Below, in pieces: positions 35,106 to 42,740 of a DNA stretch of 54,710 bases. Origin of the DNA: UMGS1279 sp045577695 (GTDB taxonomy: Bacteria > Bacillota > Clostridia > Oscillospirales > Acutalibacteraceae); contig JAZNIW010000036.1 in the NCBI GenBank assembly GCA_045577695.1, forward strand, positions 1-54,710, written 5' to 3'. A model generated the notes under the pieces. The model was not told where the DNA came from, ran no database searches, and saw nothing but the letters and a program-made list of their open reading frames with translations. Made by a program: the position numbers and the translations under genes. The stretch's first letter is position 1. Each line of letters opens with the position of its first letter.

Positions 35106-35870
35106 TTATTTATTTCGCTTAATAAATTCGGCGGCCAGAGCGTTATAGCAATCTGCCCCTTTGCCGCGCGGGTCGTAGTATTGAATGGGAAGCCCGTAAC
35201 TCGGCGCTTCCGAAAGGCGAACCGAACGGGTGATGACGGAGTGATATAATTTTTTACCGAAAAACTTTTTAATTTCACTTACCACTTGTTGCGTGAGATT
35301 CAGGCGCCCATCATACATCGTTAGCAAAACCCCCTCTACCTCCAGGGTGGGGTTGTAGCGTCGTTTAACCTGCCGCATGGTTGAAATTAGTTGGGAAAGC
35401 CCTTCCAAGGCGAAATATTCGCATTGAATCGGCACCAAGAAGGTATCGGTTGCAACCATTGCATTTAGCGTGATTAGGCCCAACGAGGGAGGGCAGTCGA
35501 TCAATATGTAATCGTACTCTTCTCGCACAAACGAAAGACTTTTTTTCAAGCGGGATTCGCGGTCATCCAATGTGGTCAGTTCAATTTCCGCACCGGCCAG
35601 ATCCATTGACGAGGGAATGATATCCACCCCGTCGAATTTGGTTTTAATGCGAACATCGTTTGCCGTAGCCTCGCCCAAAATCAACTCATACGAGGAACCG
35701 TTGACCGCTTTTTTATGAATACCAAATCCACTGGTTGAGTTGCCTTGCGGGTCCATATCCACCAAAAGCACTTTTTTTCCCAGAAGGCCAAGACCGGCGG
35801 TGAGGTTGACCGAAGTGGTTGTTTTTCCCACGCCGCCTTTTTGGTTAACAATCGCAATGATTTTACCCAA
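35106..35870 (-). CDS. parA: Chromosome partitioning ATPase ParA (Soj)
   Basis: ParA-type Walker ATPase, 254 residues, with the deviant Walker A K-G-G-V-G-K-T-T at 11-18, D-M-D-P-Q-G-N-S-T, and I-D-C-P-P-S-L-G. The start is TTG at 35870, with AGGAG 6 bases before it; no ATG is available nearby. In Bacillus the homologue also regulates DnaA. It is transcribed toward dnaA. Confidence 0.96.
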   Translation of the reverse strand: MGKIIAIVNQKGGVGKTTTSVNLTAGLGLLGKKVLLVDMDPQGNSTSGFGIHKKAVNGSSYELILGEATANDVRIKTKFDGVDIIPSSMDLAGAEIELTTLDDRESRLKKSLSFVREEYDYILIDCPPSLGLITLNAMVATDTFLVPIQCEYFALEGLSQLISTMRQVKRRYNPTLEVEGVLLTMYDGRLNLTQQVVSEIKKFFGKKLYHSVITRSVRLSEAPSYGLPIQYYDPRGKGADCYNALAAEFIKRNK

Positions 35871-35903
35871 AACAATTCTCCTTTTTCCCTTATTCGGCTG
35901 AAA

Positions 35904-35921
35904 ACGCCCCCAAAGGGGGCG
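35904..35921 (-). terminator. Terminator-like hairpin in the parA leader
   Basis: On the minus strand, CGCCCCC-TTT-GGGGGCG followed by TTTTC lies between the parA promoter and start codon. It may attenuate parAB transcription; the T-run is short. Confidence 0.5.
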
Positions 35922-35943
35922 CGATTACTAAAATGGTATCTAT

Positions 35944-35972
35944 ATTATAACAATTTTCCCCGAAAAAGTAAA
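35944..35972 (-). promoter_or_regulatory. parA promoter
   Basis: Minus-strand TTTACT (35967-35972), a 17-base spacer and TATAAT (35944-35949). The leader to the TTG start is about 65 bases. Confidence 0.7.
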
Positions 35973-36000
35973 CACCAACCGACCAAGTTTTTGCAAAAAA

Positions 36001-36016
36001 TGTTTCACGTGAAACA
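36001..36016. promoter_or_regulatory. parS: parS centromere site 2
   Basis: A second perfect TGTTTCACGTGAAACA, between the spoVAE stop codon and the parA promoter, about 1.8 kb from site 1. Confidence 0.97.
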
Positions 36017-36017
36017 T

Positions 36018-36389
36018 TTAGTAACTTCGCTTGCTTGGTTTGGAAATCAAGGCGCCTAAAAAGCCAAAGATAAGGGCCGCTGCAATGCCGGCCGATGTGG
36101 CGGTTAGTCCGCCCGAAAGCGCTCCGATCAAGCCATACTCTAATACCGCCTTTTCTACTCCAACGGCTAAGGAATAGCCGAAACCGGTAAGGGGTACGGT
36201 GGCACCTGCATTGGCGAATTCTACCAGGGGGTCGTAAAGGTTAAGAGCGGTTAATATCACACCGGCTACTACATATCCTACTAAAATACGGGCCGGAGTG
36301 AGTTTGGTGTAGTCGATGAGGATTTGTCCGACAAGGCAAAACCCACCGCCCACCAAAAAGGCATACAAAAGGTCTAAGAAAAAATCCAT
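36018..36389 (-). CDS. spoVAE: Stage V sporulation protein AE-like (SpoVAE/SpoVAEb)
   Basis: The 123-residue membrane protein has about four hydrophobic segments and the SpoVA AC/AE family pattern: G-Q-I-L-I-D-Y-T-K-L-T-P-A-R, then G-A-T-V-P-L-T-G-F-G. SpoVA proteins form the channel that moves Ca-dipicolinate across the spore inner membrane. The other spoVA genes normally beside it are absent here. The ATG follows AAAGGAA. A sporulation-type promoter lies just upstream. The gene supports endospore formation, or descent from a spore former. Confidence 0.85.
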   Translation of the reverse strand: MDFFLDLLYAFLVGGGFCLVGQILIDYTKLTPARILVGYVVAGVILTALNLYDPLVEFANAGATVPLTGFGYSLAVGVEKAVLEYGLIGALSGGLTATSAGIAAALIFGFLGALISKPSKRSY

Positions 36390-36416
36390 AATCTATTTAT
36401 TCCTTTCTTTTTATGA

Positions 36417-36446
36417 TAGTATGTGCGACCTTTGGCGAAATATCAA
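36417..36446 (-). promoter_or_regulatory. Sporulation-type (sigma-G/sigma-E) promoter of spoVAE
   Basis: Minus-strand TTGATA (36441-36446), a 17-base spacer and CATACTA (36417-36423). CATACTA is the sigma-G -10 consensus. The predicted leader is about 20 bases and ends in the ribosome binding site. Confidence 0.55.
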
Positions 36447-36896
36447 AAATCCCCGTTTTTGTTTTTGGAAAACCTTTTAACGTATATCTTCAAAAGTTGT
36501 TATTTATTATGCAACGATATTGCATGGCAGCGATGTTTTCTGACAGCAAGAGTGATTCGCTTTGTGCGTTTTGGCAGTGAATAAAATATCACTGAAACCG
36601 ATAAATTTCTATACCCTTTCTTTTAGGATATCTCGCCCCGGGCAAGGAGTTTTAAAAAATCTCGCACAGACGTTTGACAGCATCGTAGAATTGAAACAAA
36701 AAAAGAAGACTCGATTGGAAAAACGAGTCTTCTTTTTTTGTTCGTTGGATGTGGCTTCTGCCCAATCCGGTAATGGCAGAAACAAACCCATTGTTCGTTT
36801 GAAGGAATTTGTTTATATCTAAGATAAAACCTCACGAATAATGCTATCTTAAAAAAATGCTTGAAAAAGCGGGTGTTTTGTTCGATATTCAAGGTT
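36447..36896. other. Gene-free stretch with several small inverted repeats
   Basis: No convincing reading frame. It contains ATGCAA-CGATA-TTGCAT (36509-36525), CAGTGA-ATAAAATA-TCACTG (36575-36594), and the long terminator at 36697-36740. Such an array before a terminator could be a small RNA read rightward, or leftover intergenic sequence. A frame of 86 codons (36562-36822, plus) runs through the terminator stem and is not credible. Confidence 0.4.
36697..36740. terminator. Strong bidirectional terminator
   Basis: A 17-bp perfect stem between 36697-36713 and 36724-36740, built around GAAGACTCG/CGAGTCTTC with A7 and T7 arms and a 10-base loop. It ends the GNAT transcript arriving from the right. 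Confidence 0.9.
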
Positions 36897-37748
36897 TTAG
36901 TCGAAAGCAAAGCCGTGATACGGAACCAGAGCGGCGGATTGCGGTATATCCTCGGTAGTCCATAATACGCTAAAGGGTTCGGGGGAGATTGTAAATTCCA
37001 CGGGCAAATGGGCGGAAAGAGGCGTGGGTAAACGCAATTCTAATAACGAGCATTTGCTTTGGGTAAGAAGAAGCCGGACCAGAGAAAGCAATTCTCTTTC
37101 TTTTCCGCTGCGACAAAGGGCCTCTTTCACAAAAAGCAAATTCTCGCGTATTTCATAGGCAATCCCAAGGGTATGGTTTCCTATAAAATGGCAGTCGGCC
37201 GTGGCACCCAAAAACAAATCGGTTGGGTAATCGACATAACGGCATCCCGATTCGGATAACAAACGTCGGCGAAAGGAAAGCCATTCTTCGGACGAACAAG
37301 ACGAAAAAAAAGAATCAAATGAAAGGCCGGCCTTTTGGCAAAGATTGGTGAAATTTTGGGCGGTACCACACCATTTTCCCACCGAAAAATAAGGGGTGAA
37401 GTTTGATTTTTGATAAAAATGAAACAGCGACGGCTGAGCCGGTTTTAAGAAAATGGCTTTTTTGTCGTTTTGACGAGCTGTTTCTTTTGCTCTCTCTAAC
37501 AGGTGACGCATCCAGCCTTGCTTGCGGTAGTCGGGGTGAGTGCAAGCGGCGTATAAATAATAAACCGGATAGCGATTTTCCCCATCGACGAGTTCGCAAT
37601 CCATCAAATAAAGCATAGCGATGGGGCGGTTGCTTTGTTGTTCGGCGACCAAAGTCGCTTTGGAGAACACCGAGGTAAACAGGTGTTTGGCATCGGCTGG
37701 GGAATCCTCGGGAAAGCAGGTTATATAGAGGTCATAAAAGGGGTTCAT
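36897..37748 (-). CDS. GNAT family N-acetyltransferase
   Basis: The 283-residue protein has an N-terminal GNAT domain: strand A-M-L-Y-L-M-D-C, Y-Y-L-Y-A-A-C-T-H-P-D-Y-R-K-Q-G-W-M-R-H-L-L (acetyl-CoA binding R-x-x-G-x-M), and F-Y-Q-K-S-N-F near residue 113. About 150 more residues follow and match no domain I know; they could be a second, degenerate GNAT fold. It overlaps the DUF2156 gene by 4 bases, so the two probably work together. The substrate is unknown. Confidence 0.8.
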   Translation of the reverse strand: MNPFYDLYITCFPEDSPADAKHLFTSVFSKATLVAEQQSNRPIAMLYLMDCELVDGENRYPVYYLYAACTHPDYRKQGWMRHLLERAKETARQNDKKAIFLKPAQPSLFHFYQKSNFTPYFSVGKWCGTAQNFTNLCQKAGLSFDSFFSSCSSEEWLSFRRRLLSESGCRYVDYPTDLFLGATADCHFIGNHTLGIAYEIRENLLFVKEALCRSGKERELLSLVRLLLTQSKCSLLELRLPTPLSAHLPVEFTISPEPFSVLWTTEDIPQSAALVPYHGFAFD

Positions 37749-38668
37749 TCCGGTTTGTTCTCCTCCAAAAGATATTTCTTCAGCAAAAATTCAGGATGAT
37801 AGGAGAGTTTCGCGCGGCGCAGCCCTTCCAAACCCATATCCTCTTCGCGGTTAATGAGGGAAAAATCGGTTGAAATTTGTTCTGCAAAGGCGCGATTGAT
37901 AACGGTGTAAGCTGTGCGATACTCCGGTAGTGCTTTTTCAATATGAATATCGAAAACACGGTCGTTGACCGGTGAGCCGAAGGTGAAGGCGATACCCTGC
38001 CCATTTAATCGAATCAGTCCGCCCCGAATACCCAGCGAATCAAAGTGGGGCAGAAGGGTTTGAATGGCTTTGTTCTCGACACGCAGACCTTCACTCGGCC
38101 CATTTTCTTGCTCGTATGAAGTGAGCCAACGATTGGAAACATCGATGAAATCGACAATATTTTCGACACTCAAAGCCTCATACTCCCAAGCATAGCGACG
38201 GGAAAAGGCGGAAATGTGATTTCTTTTGGAATGAAACTTCTTCCCCGTTAAGGTCACTAAGGCGTCACTACGGTAAATATACTCAAAATCGTTACGGTTT
38301 TCGGTTTGGGTGAATTCCTTTCCAAACCGTGCGAGAAATCGCTGCAGACGATCCCCCTCGGCCGATAAAAAACGAAGTCGAATTCCCACTTTTTTTGTGT
38401 GGTCTCTCAAACGGGCAATTGCCTTTTCCATATCGGCGGCAATCGGCAGAAAAAAAAGAGGTTCGGTTTCGCCCAGCGAAATAAACAACATATCCTCCTC
38501 TATCGCAATTTTTTGGTGATATAACGCATTCCAAAGCAATAGGATAATGGGATTGGTTTCGCAGGACATACTCTCGTTTTGAAAAGGGGCCATCAAGCGC
38601 TGCAAGGTGGAAAAGTCGGAAACTTGCGGTCGCCGGAAGGGTAAAAGATTTGGTGAATCGCTTAACAT
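37745..38668 (-). CDS. DUF2156 (LPG synthase C-terminal-like) domain protein
   Basis: The 307-residue protein contains the DUF2156 pattern L-T-G-K-K-F-H-S-K-R-N-H-I-x-x-F and the C-terminal I-N-R-E-E-D-M-G-L-E-G-L-R-R-A-K. DUF2156 is a tandem GNAT fold found as the catalytic part of lysylphosphatidylglycerol synthases. Here it lacks any membrane part, so it is a soluble acyl- or aminoacyl-transferase of unknown substrate. It has AGGAGG-like GGAGG upstream and is coupled to the GNAT gene. Confidence 0.87.
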   Translation of the reverse strand: MLSDSPNLLPFRRPQVSDFSTLQRLMAPFQNESMSCETNPIILLLWNALYHQKIAIEEDMLFISLGETEPLFFLPIAADMEKAIARLRDHTKKVGIRLRFLSAEGDRLQRFLARFGKEFTQTENRNDFEYIYRSDALVTLTGKKFHSKRNHISAFSRRYAWEYEALSVENIVDFIDVSNRWLTSYEQENGPSEGLRVENKAIQTLLPHFDSLGIRGGLIRLNGQGIAFTFGSPVNDRVFDIHIEKALPEYRTAYTVINRAFAEQISTDFSLINREEDMGLEGLRRAKLSYHPEFLLKKYLLEENKPE

Positions 38669-38690
38669 AATTCCTCCGTTGATGGTAAGA

Positions 38691-38740
38691 AAAAAGGGGG
38701 AGAAACTTTTCTCATAAAAAAGAGAGCTACCCCTTTTTCT
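38691..38740 (-). terminator. Terminator-like hairpin before the DUF2156 gene
   Basis: On the minus strand AAAAAGGGG pairs with CCCCCTTTTTT across an imperfect stem with CTC/GAG. It would back up the terminator directly after mscL. Confidence 0.55.
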
Positions 38741-38757
38741 GAAAAGTCACATTCAAA

Positions 38758-38791
38758 AGGTTATCTACCGCATTGGCAGACAACCTTTAGA
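38758..38791 (-). terminator. Terminator after mscL
   Basis: Minus-strand AAAGGTTGTCTGCC and GGTAGATAACCTTT pair with two G-T wobbles, followed by TTTT. Confidence 0.65.
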
Positions 38792-38795
38792 AAAT

Positions 38796-39263
38796 TTAAT
38801 TTTTCTTATTTTGCTGTTCAGACAGCAAGGTGCGAATATCGCGCAGAATATCCTCGCTGGTTTCAGGTTTTTCTTCGGCGGGTGCATCCTCTTCTTCCGC
38901 CTTTTTGGCTGTCAGTTTTCGACTGATTTCACTAATTTTTGCTACCAATTTTACCATACAAAAGATAATCAGTCCCATAATGATAAAATTGATGACACCG
39001 GTAATAAAAGAGCCGTAATTGATAGAATTTTCGACGAGGGAAACGGCACCGGTAACGGGGTCAATCACCTCTTTGACACCGATAACCAAGCGGTATTGAC
39101 TGAAATCCACCCCGCCGAACAGGCCGAGAATCGGGGAAATGATATCGTTGGTTAAACTGGTGACAATGTCTTTAAAGGCTAAGGCGATGATAGAGCCGAC
39201 GGCAAAATCCATCACATTTCCTTGCATAATAAAATCTTTAAATTCGCGCAAAAACTTTTTCAT
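38796..39263 (-). CDS. mscL: Large-conductance mechanosensitive channel MscL
   Basis: MscL opens under membrane tension to release solutes in osmotic downshock. The 155-residue protein starts with the typical F-K-D-F-I-M-Q-G-N-V-M-D-F-A-V-G amphipathic helix and first transmembrane helix, with a second helix near residues 85-105, and a charged C-terminal tail rich in E and K. Its ATG overlaps the pheA stop by 4 bases, so it is translated as the last gene of the aromatic operon, an unusual place for it. Confidence 0.95.
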   Translation of the reverse strand: MKKFLREFKDFIMQGNVMDFAVGSIIALAFKDIVTSLTNDIISPILGLFGGVDFSQYRLVIGVKEVIDPVTGAVSLVENSINYGSFITGVINFIIMGLIIFCMVKLVAKISEISRKLTAKKAEEEDAPAEEKPETSEDILRDIRTLLSEQQNKKN

Positions 39264-40405
39264 TTGATATTTTCTCCTTTCATTTCCGGATAATTCCCAA
39301 GGAAGGAAAAATCCTCAAGTTCACTCTGCAAAGAGGAAAGCAACAATAGTGTTTTTTCTTCTCGAACATTTCCCAAAAAGTCCAGATAAAATTGAGTCTC
39401 AAAATCTCCGTTTTTACCGGCACGGGATTCTAATTTGGTCAGGTTGAGTCCGTGCAAGGAAAAACGGGTTAAAATTTTCTGCAATGAGCCGGCCGTGTGA
39501 GAAAGCGAAAAAACCAAACTGATTTTATCATTCTGTAGCGGCAGGATTGGTCGTTTGGAAAGGGCGATAAAGCGAGTTTTGTTGTTGGCGAAGGATTGCA
39601 CTGAGGGCAACAAAACGGAAAGACCGGTTTCTTCGGCACATTTGAGGGAACCGAGAGCGGCTACCGATTTGTCCTGTAGGGCGGCCACTTTGGCGGCAGC
39701 GGAAGCGGTATTACCAAAGGGTCGCGCTTCGATGCCGTTTGCCTCTAAAAAAGCTTTACACTGCGAGAGAGCCTGCGGATGGGAATAAACAACTTTAATA
39801 TCATCAAGGGTGGCTTCGTGCGGTGCGAGTAGATTATGTTCAATCGGCATAACGGCCGAGGCCACGATAAAGAGTTTGTATTTTAAAATCAAGTCGTAAA
39901 CTTCTCCCACCGAGCCGGCCGAGGAATTTTCTACCGGCACAAAGCCAAAATCGGCTGTTTCCTCATCCACCGCCGCAAAAACCTGTTCAAAGGTGTTGCA
40001 AAAGTGGGTTTCGGTGGGTTCGGCGCGAAAAACCGAGGTCAAGGCCAAATGGGTGAAGGCCCCCTCTTGTCCATAGCAAGCCAAACGGCCGCGCATAGAT
40101 AGGGCTGGTTCCGCCGTTTCGACCAAACGTCGCAAGGAAACGTCGTGTTGCAGGGATTGGTGTTGCAGTTCGCGACTGCATTCCATCAAAAGACGATAAA
40201 TTTCGACAAGATAGGTTCCCTTATCACCGCCGGCCGCTCGTACGCGGTCTAAAATTTCTTGCTCGCGCGTGGGGTGATAGATGGCAAGACCCGCGCGCTT
40301 TTTGATTTCGGCAACTCGGAGAGAACAATCCATACGTTTCAGCAGAAGGGAAACCAATTCTTCATCGATCGTGTCGATTTCGGTGCGAATAGCAGATAAA
40401 TCCAT
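39260..40405 (-). CDS. pheA: Bifunctional chorismate mutase/prephenate dehydratase
   Basis: It turns chorismate to prephenate and then to phenylpyruvate. The 381-residue protein has an N-terminal chorismate mutase domain of the AroQ type (I-R-x-E-I-D-x-I-D-E-E-L-V-x-L-L), a prephenate dehydratase domain (G-Q-E-G-A-F-T-H-L-A; V-P-V-E-N-S-S-A-G-S-V), and a C-terminal ACT domain with E-S-R-A-G that binds phenylalanine for feedback. No tyrA is nearby. It follows aroC by 3 bases. Confidence 0.94.
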   Translation of the reverse strand: MDLSAIRTEIDTIDEELVSLLLKRMDCSLRVAEIKKRAGLAIYHPTREQEILDRVRAAGGDKGTYLVEIYRLLMECSRELQHQSLQHDVSLRRLVETAEPALSMRGRLACYGQEGAFTHLALTSVFRAEPTETHFCNTFEQVFAAVDEETADFGFVPVENSSAGSVGEVYDLILKYKLFIVASAVMPIEHNLLAPHEATLDDIKVVYSHPQALSQCKAFLEANGIEARPFGNTASAAAKVAALQDKSVAALGSLKCAEETGLSVLLPSVQSFANNKTRFIALSKRPILPLQNDKISLVFSLSHTAGSLQKILTRFSLHGLNLTKLESRAGKNGDFETQFYLDFLGNVREEKTLLLLSSLQSELEDFSFLGNYPEMKGENIK

Positions 40406-40408
40406 CGA

Positions 40409-41491
40409 TTACAGCACCTCCGCTAAGAGATTGGCTATCACGATGGATGTAACAGCCTCCACCGCCGGCACGGCACGGGGAACGATGCAGGGATCGTGAC
40501 GCCCGTGAATGGTTAGTTTGGTCGGTTGGCCGGTAGTTAGGTCGATCGTGTCTTGCTCTTGACCGATAGAGGGGGTGGGTTTTACGGCCACGCGGAAAAT
40601 CAGGGGCATACCATTGGTAATGCCACCGGTGATGCCACCGGAATGATTGGTTTTGCAACGGATTTTGCCGTCGGTCACGGTCAAGGGGTCATTGGCTTGA
40701 CTTCCACGCATTCCGGCAAGAGAAAATCCGTCTCCAAAGGCGATTCCTTTAATAGCGGGAATGCCGAAGATGGCTTTTGAAATAGCGTTTTCCACCCCGT
40801 CAAACATCGGACTGCCAAGTCCCGCCGGTAGACCGGTTACGGCCACTTCGATGGCACCGCCGACACTGTCTTGTTGCATCTTGGCGGTCTCTACTTCCGC
40901 TCGCATATCGGCTTCCTTTGTGCTGTTTAACAGCGGAAAGGTTTGTTTGGAAAGATCGCGCAAGGTATCGGGCGAAATCGAAACGGGGTCAAACAAGTCC
41001 TCGGTAACACGACCGATTTGATAGATATGTGCCCCGATTTCAACACCTTTTTCTTGTAAATATTGGCGTAATATCGTACCGGCAATAACCAGCGGAGCGG
41101 TCAATCGTCCCGAAAAGTGTCCACCGCCCGAAGGGTCGTTAAAGCCGTGATAGTGTACCGAAGCAGCATAATCCGCGTGGGATGGACGGGGGGTGTGGGC
41201 AATGGCTTCATAATCCTTAGAGTGTTGATTTTGATTGCGAATGAGAGCGGCTAAGGGCGCTCCGGTGGTAACTCCCCCTTTGAGGCCCGATAAAAACTCG
41301 GGCAAATCGGATTCTTTGCGCGCGGTGGCGGTGGGATCGTTACCGGGGGCGCGACGGGCAAGTTGCCGTAAAATCTCTTCTTTATCCAGTCGCAGGCCGA
41401 CCGGTGGGGTATCCATCACCATACCAATGGCCGGTCCATGGCTTTCCCCAAATACCATTACGGGAAAGCGGTTACCTATACGAGATGACAT
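40409..41491 (-). CDS. aroC: Chorismate synthase
   Basis: It converts EPSP to chorismate with reduced FMN. The 360-residue protein has G-E-S-H-G-x-A-I-G, the R-x-S-H-A-D-Y-like P-S-H-A-D-Y, G-G-G-H-F-S-G-R, and R-H-D-P-C-I-V-P-R-A near the end, all family signatures. It overlaps aroA by 20 bases. Confidence 0.96.
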   Translation of the reverse strand: MSSRIGNRFPVMVFGESHGPAIGMVMDTPPVGLRLDKEEILRQLARRAPGNDPTATARKESDLPEFLSGLKGGVTTGAPLAALIRNQNQHSKDYEAIAHTPRPSHADYAASVHYHGFNDPSGGGHFSGRLTAPLVIAGTILRQYLQEKGVEIGAHIYQIGRVTEDLFDPVSISPDTLRDLSKQTFPLLNSTKEADMRAEVETAKMQQDSVGGAIEVAVTGLPAGLGSPMFDGVENAISKAIFGIPAIKGIAFGDGFSLAGMRGSQANDPLTVTDGKIRCKTNHSGGITGGITNGMPLIFRVAVKPTPSIGQEQDTIDLTTGQPTKLTIHGRHDPCIVPRAVPAVEAVTSIVIANLLAEVL

Positions 41492-42740
41492 GCGCGATTC
41501 CTCCTAATTTTCTGAAATCATCAAAAAAGGTGGGATAGGATTTTTCGGTCGCTCTCCATCCCAAAATCACCGAATCGCTCTGGGCCGCGGTGGCCAGTAC
41601 CGAAAAGGCCATAACAATGCGGTGGTCGTTGGCGCCGTCAATCACGCCGCCGTGAAGCGGGCATCCCCCGTGAATGAGAAGTCCGTCGCGGCGCTCTTCA
41701 ACCGAAACGCCAAAGGCCATTAGACCGTTTTTGGTTGTTTCAATGCGGTCGCTTTCCTTAAGGCGCAACCGCTCGGCACCGTATAACAAGGTGTCCCCTT
41801 CAGCAAGGGCGGCCGCTACCGCCAAAGCCGGCACCATATCCGGTATTTGGGAACAGTCGATTTTTTGGAACAGCAAAGATTTTTCTTTGGTAATGTGATA
41901 TATGCCGTTTTGTTGGGTAATGGTAAGTCCAAAGTCACTGAATAGGGAAAGGGCGGCTTTATCACCTTGGGTTGAATCGTGTGAAAGACCGCCGAGTTCC
42001 ACCTGACCGCCTACGGCGGCTGCCGCAAGGAAGAAGCAGGCGTTAGACCAATCTCCTTCGATGGTTCCACTGAAAGGGTGATAGGTACCTTGGGCAGTGT
42101 AACGCCCTCCTTCATTGATTACCGTTACACCAAAATTTTTCATAGTTTCTACCGTCATATCAACATAACCGGCCGATAAAAGTGGCGTGGTTAAACGAAC
42201 CGTTGCCCCTTCGACAAGCGGAAGGGCCAGCAATAATCCGGTTAAATATTGAGAACTGATATTTCCTGCAATGTGGTATTCACCGGCTTGTAGTTTTCCG
42301 CGAATGGTCAGTGGCAGGGTATCGCTGCTGCAAGAAACGCCGTGTTGAGCAAACAAATCGGTCAATGGTTGAATGGGGCGAGAGGGCAAGCGACCCTGCC
42401 CAACAAAGGTAGCGTTTAGACCAAGGGCAGCTGCAATCGGAAGTAAAAACCGCAAGGTAGAGCCCGATTCATTGCAGTCAATGGTGATGGGCGCGCGTGG
42501 CAGGGAATCTGCAGTAATGCCGTCGATCACAAAACCTTCGGCCGTTTCTTCCACTTTGGCACCTAGGGTGCGAACGGCGTGGATAGTGGCTTCAATATCT
42601 TTGGAATAACAAAAAGGAGCAATGGTTTGCCGTCCACCCGATAAGGCGGCGCATAAAATCATACGGTGAGCCGCACTTTTGGAAGGGGGGATGGTTACAC
42701 GGCCGTGTAACAAAGCGGGGGAGATTTTCATATCCGTCAT
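41472..42740 (-). CDS. aroA: 3-phosphoshikimate 1-carboxyvinyltransferase (EPSP synthase)
   Basis: It joins shikimate-3-phosphate and PEP. The 422-residue two-domain protein shows P-P-S-K-S-A-A-H-R near residue 17, the N-E-S-G-S-T-L-R-F segment, and L-R-L-K-E-S-D-R near residue 330. The P-loop equivalent of the glyphosate-site region is replaced by N-E-S-G-S-T-L-R, rather than the G-N-A-G-T form of class I enzymes; I have not assigned a class. It overlaps aroB by 4 bases. Confidence 0.95.
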   Translation of the reverse strand: MTDMKISPALLHGRVTIPPSKSAAHRMILCAALSGGRQTIAPFCYSKDIEATIHAVRTLGAKVEETAEGFVIDGITADSLPRAPITIDCNESGSTLRFLLPIAAALGLNATFVGQGRLPSRPIQPLTDLFAQHGVSCSSDTLPLTIRGKLQAGEYHIAGNISSQYLTGLLLALPLVEGATVRLTTPLLSAGYVDMTVETMKNFGVTVINEGGRYTAQGTYHPFSGTIEGDWSNACFFLAAAAVGGQVELGGLSHDSTQGDKAALSLFSDFGLTITQQNGIYHITKEKSLLFQKIDCSQIPDMVPALAVAAALAEGDTLLYGAERLRLKESDRIETTKNGLMAFGVSVEERRDGLLIHGGCPLHGGVIDGANDHRIVMAFSVLATAAQSDSVILGWRATEKSYPTFFDDFRKLGGIAHVISYR

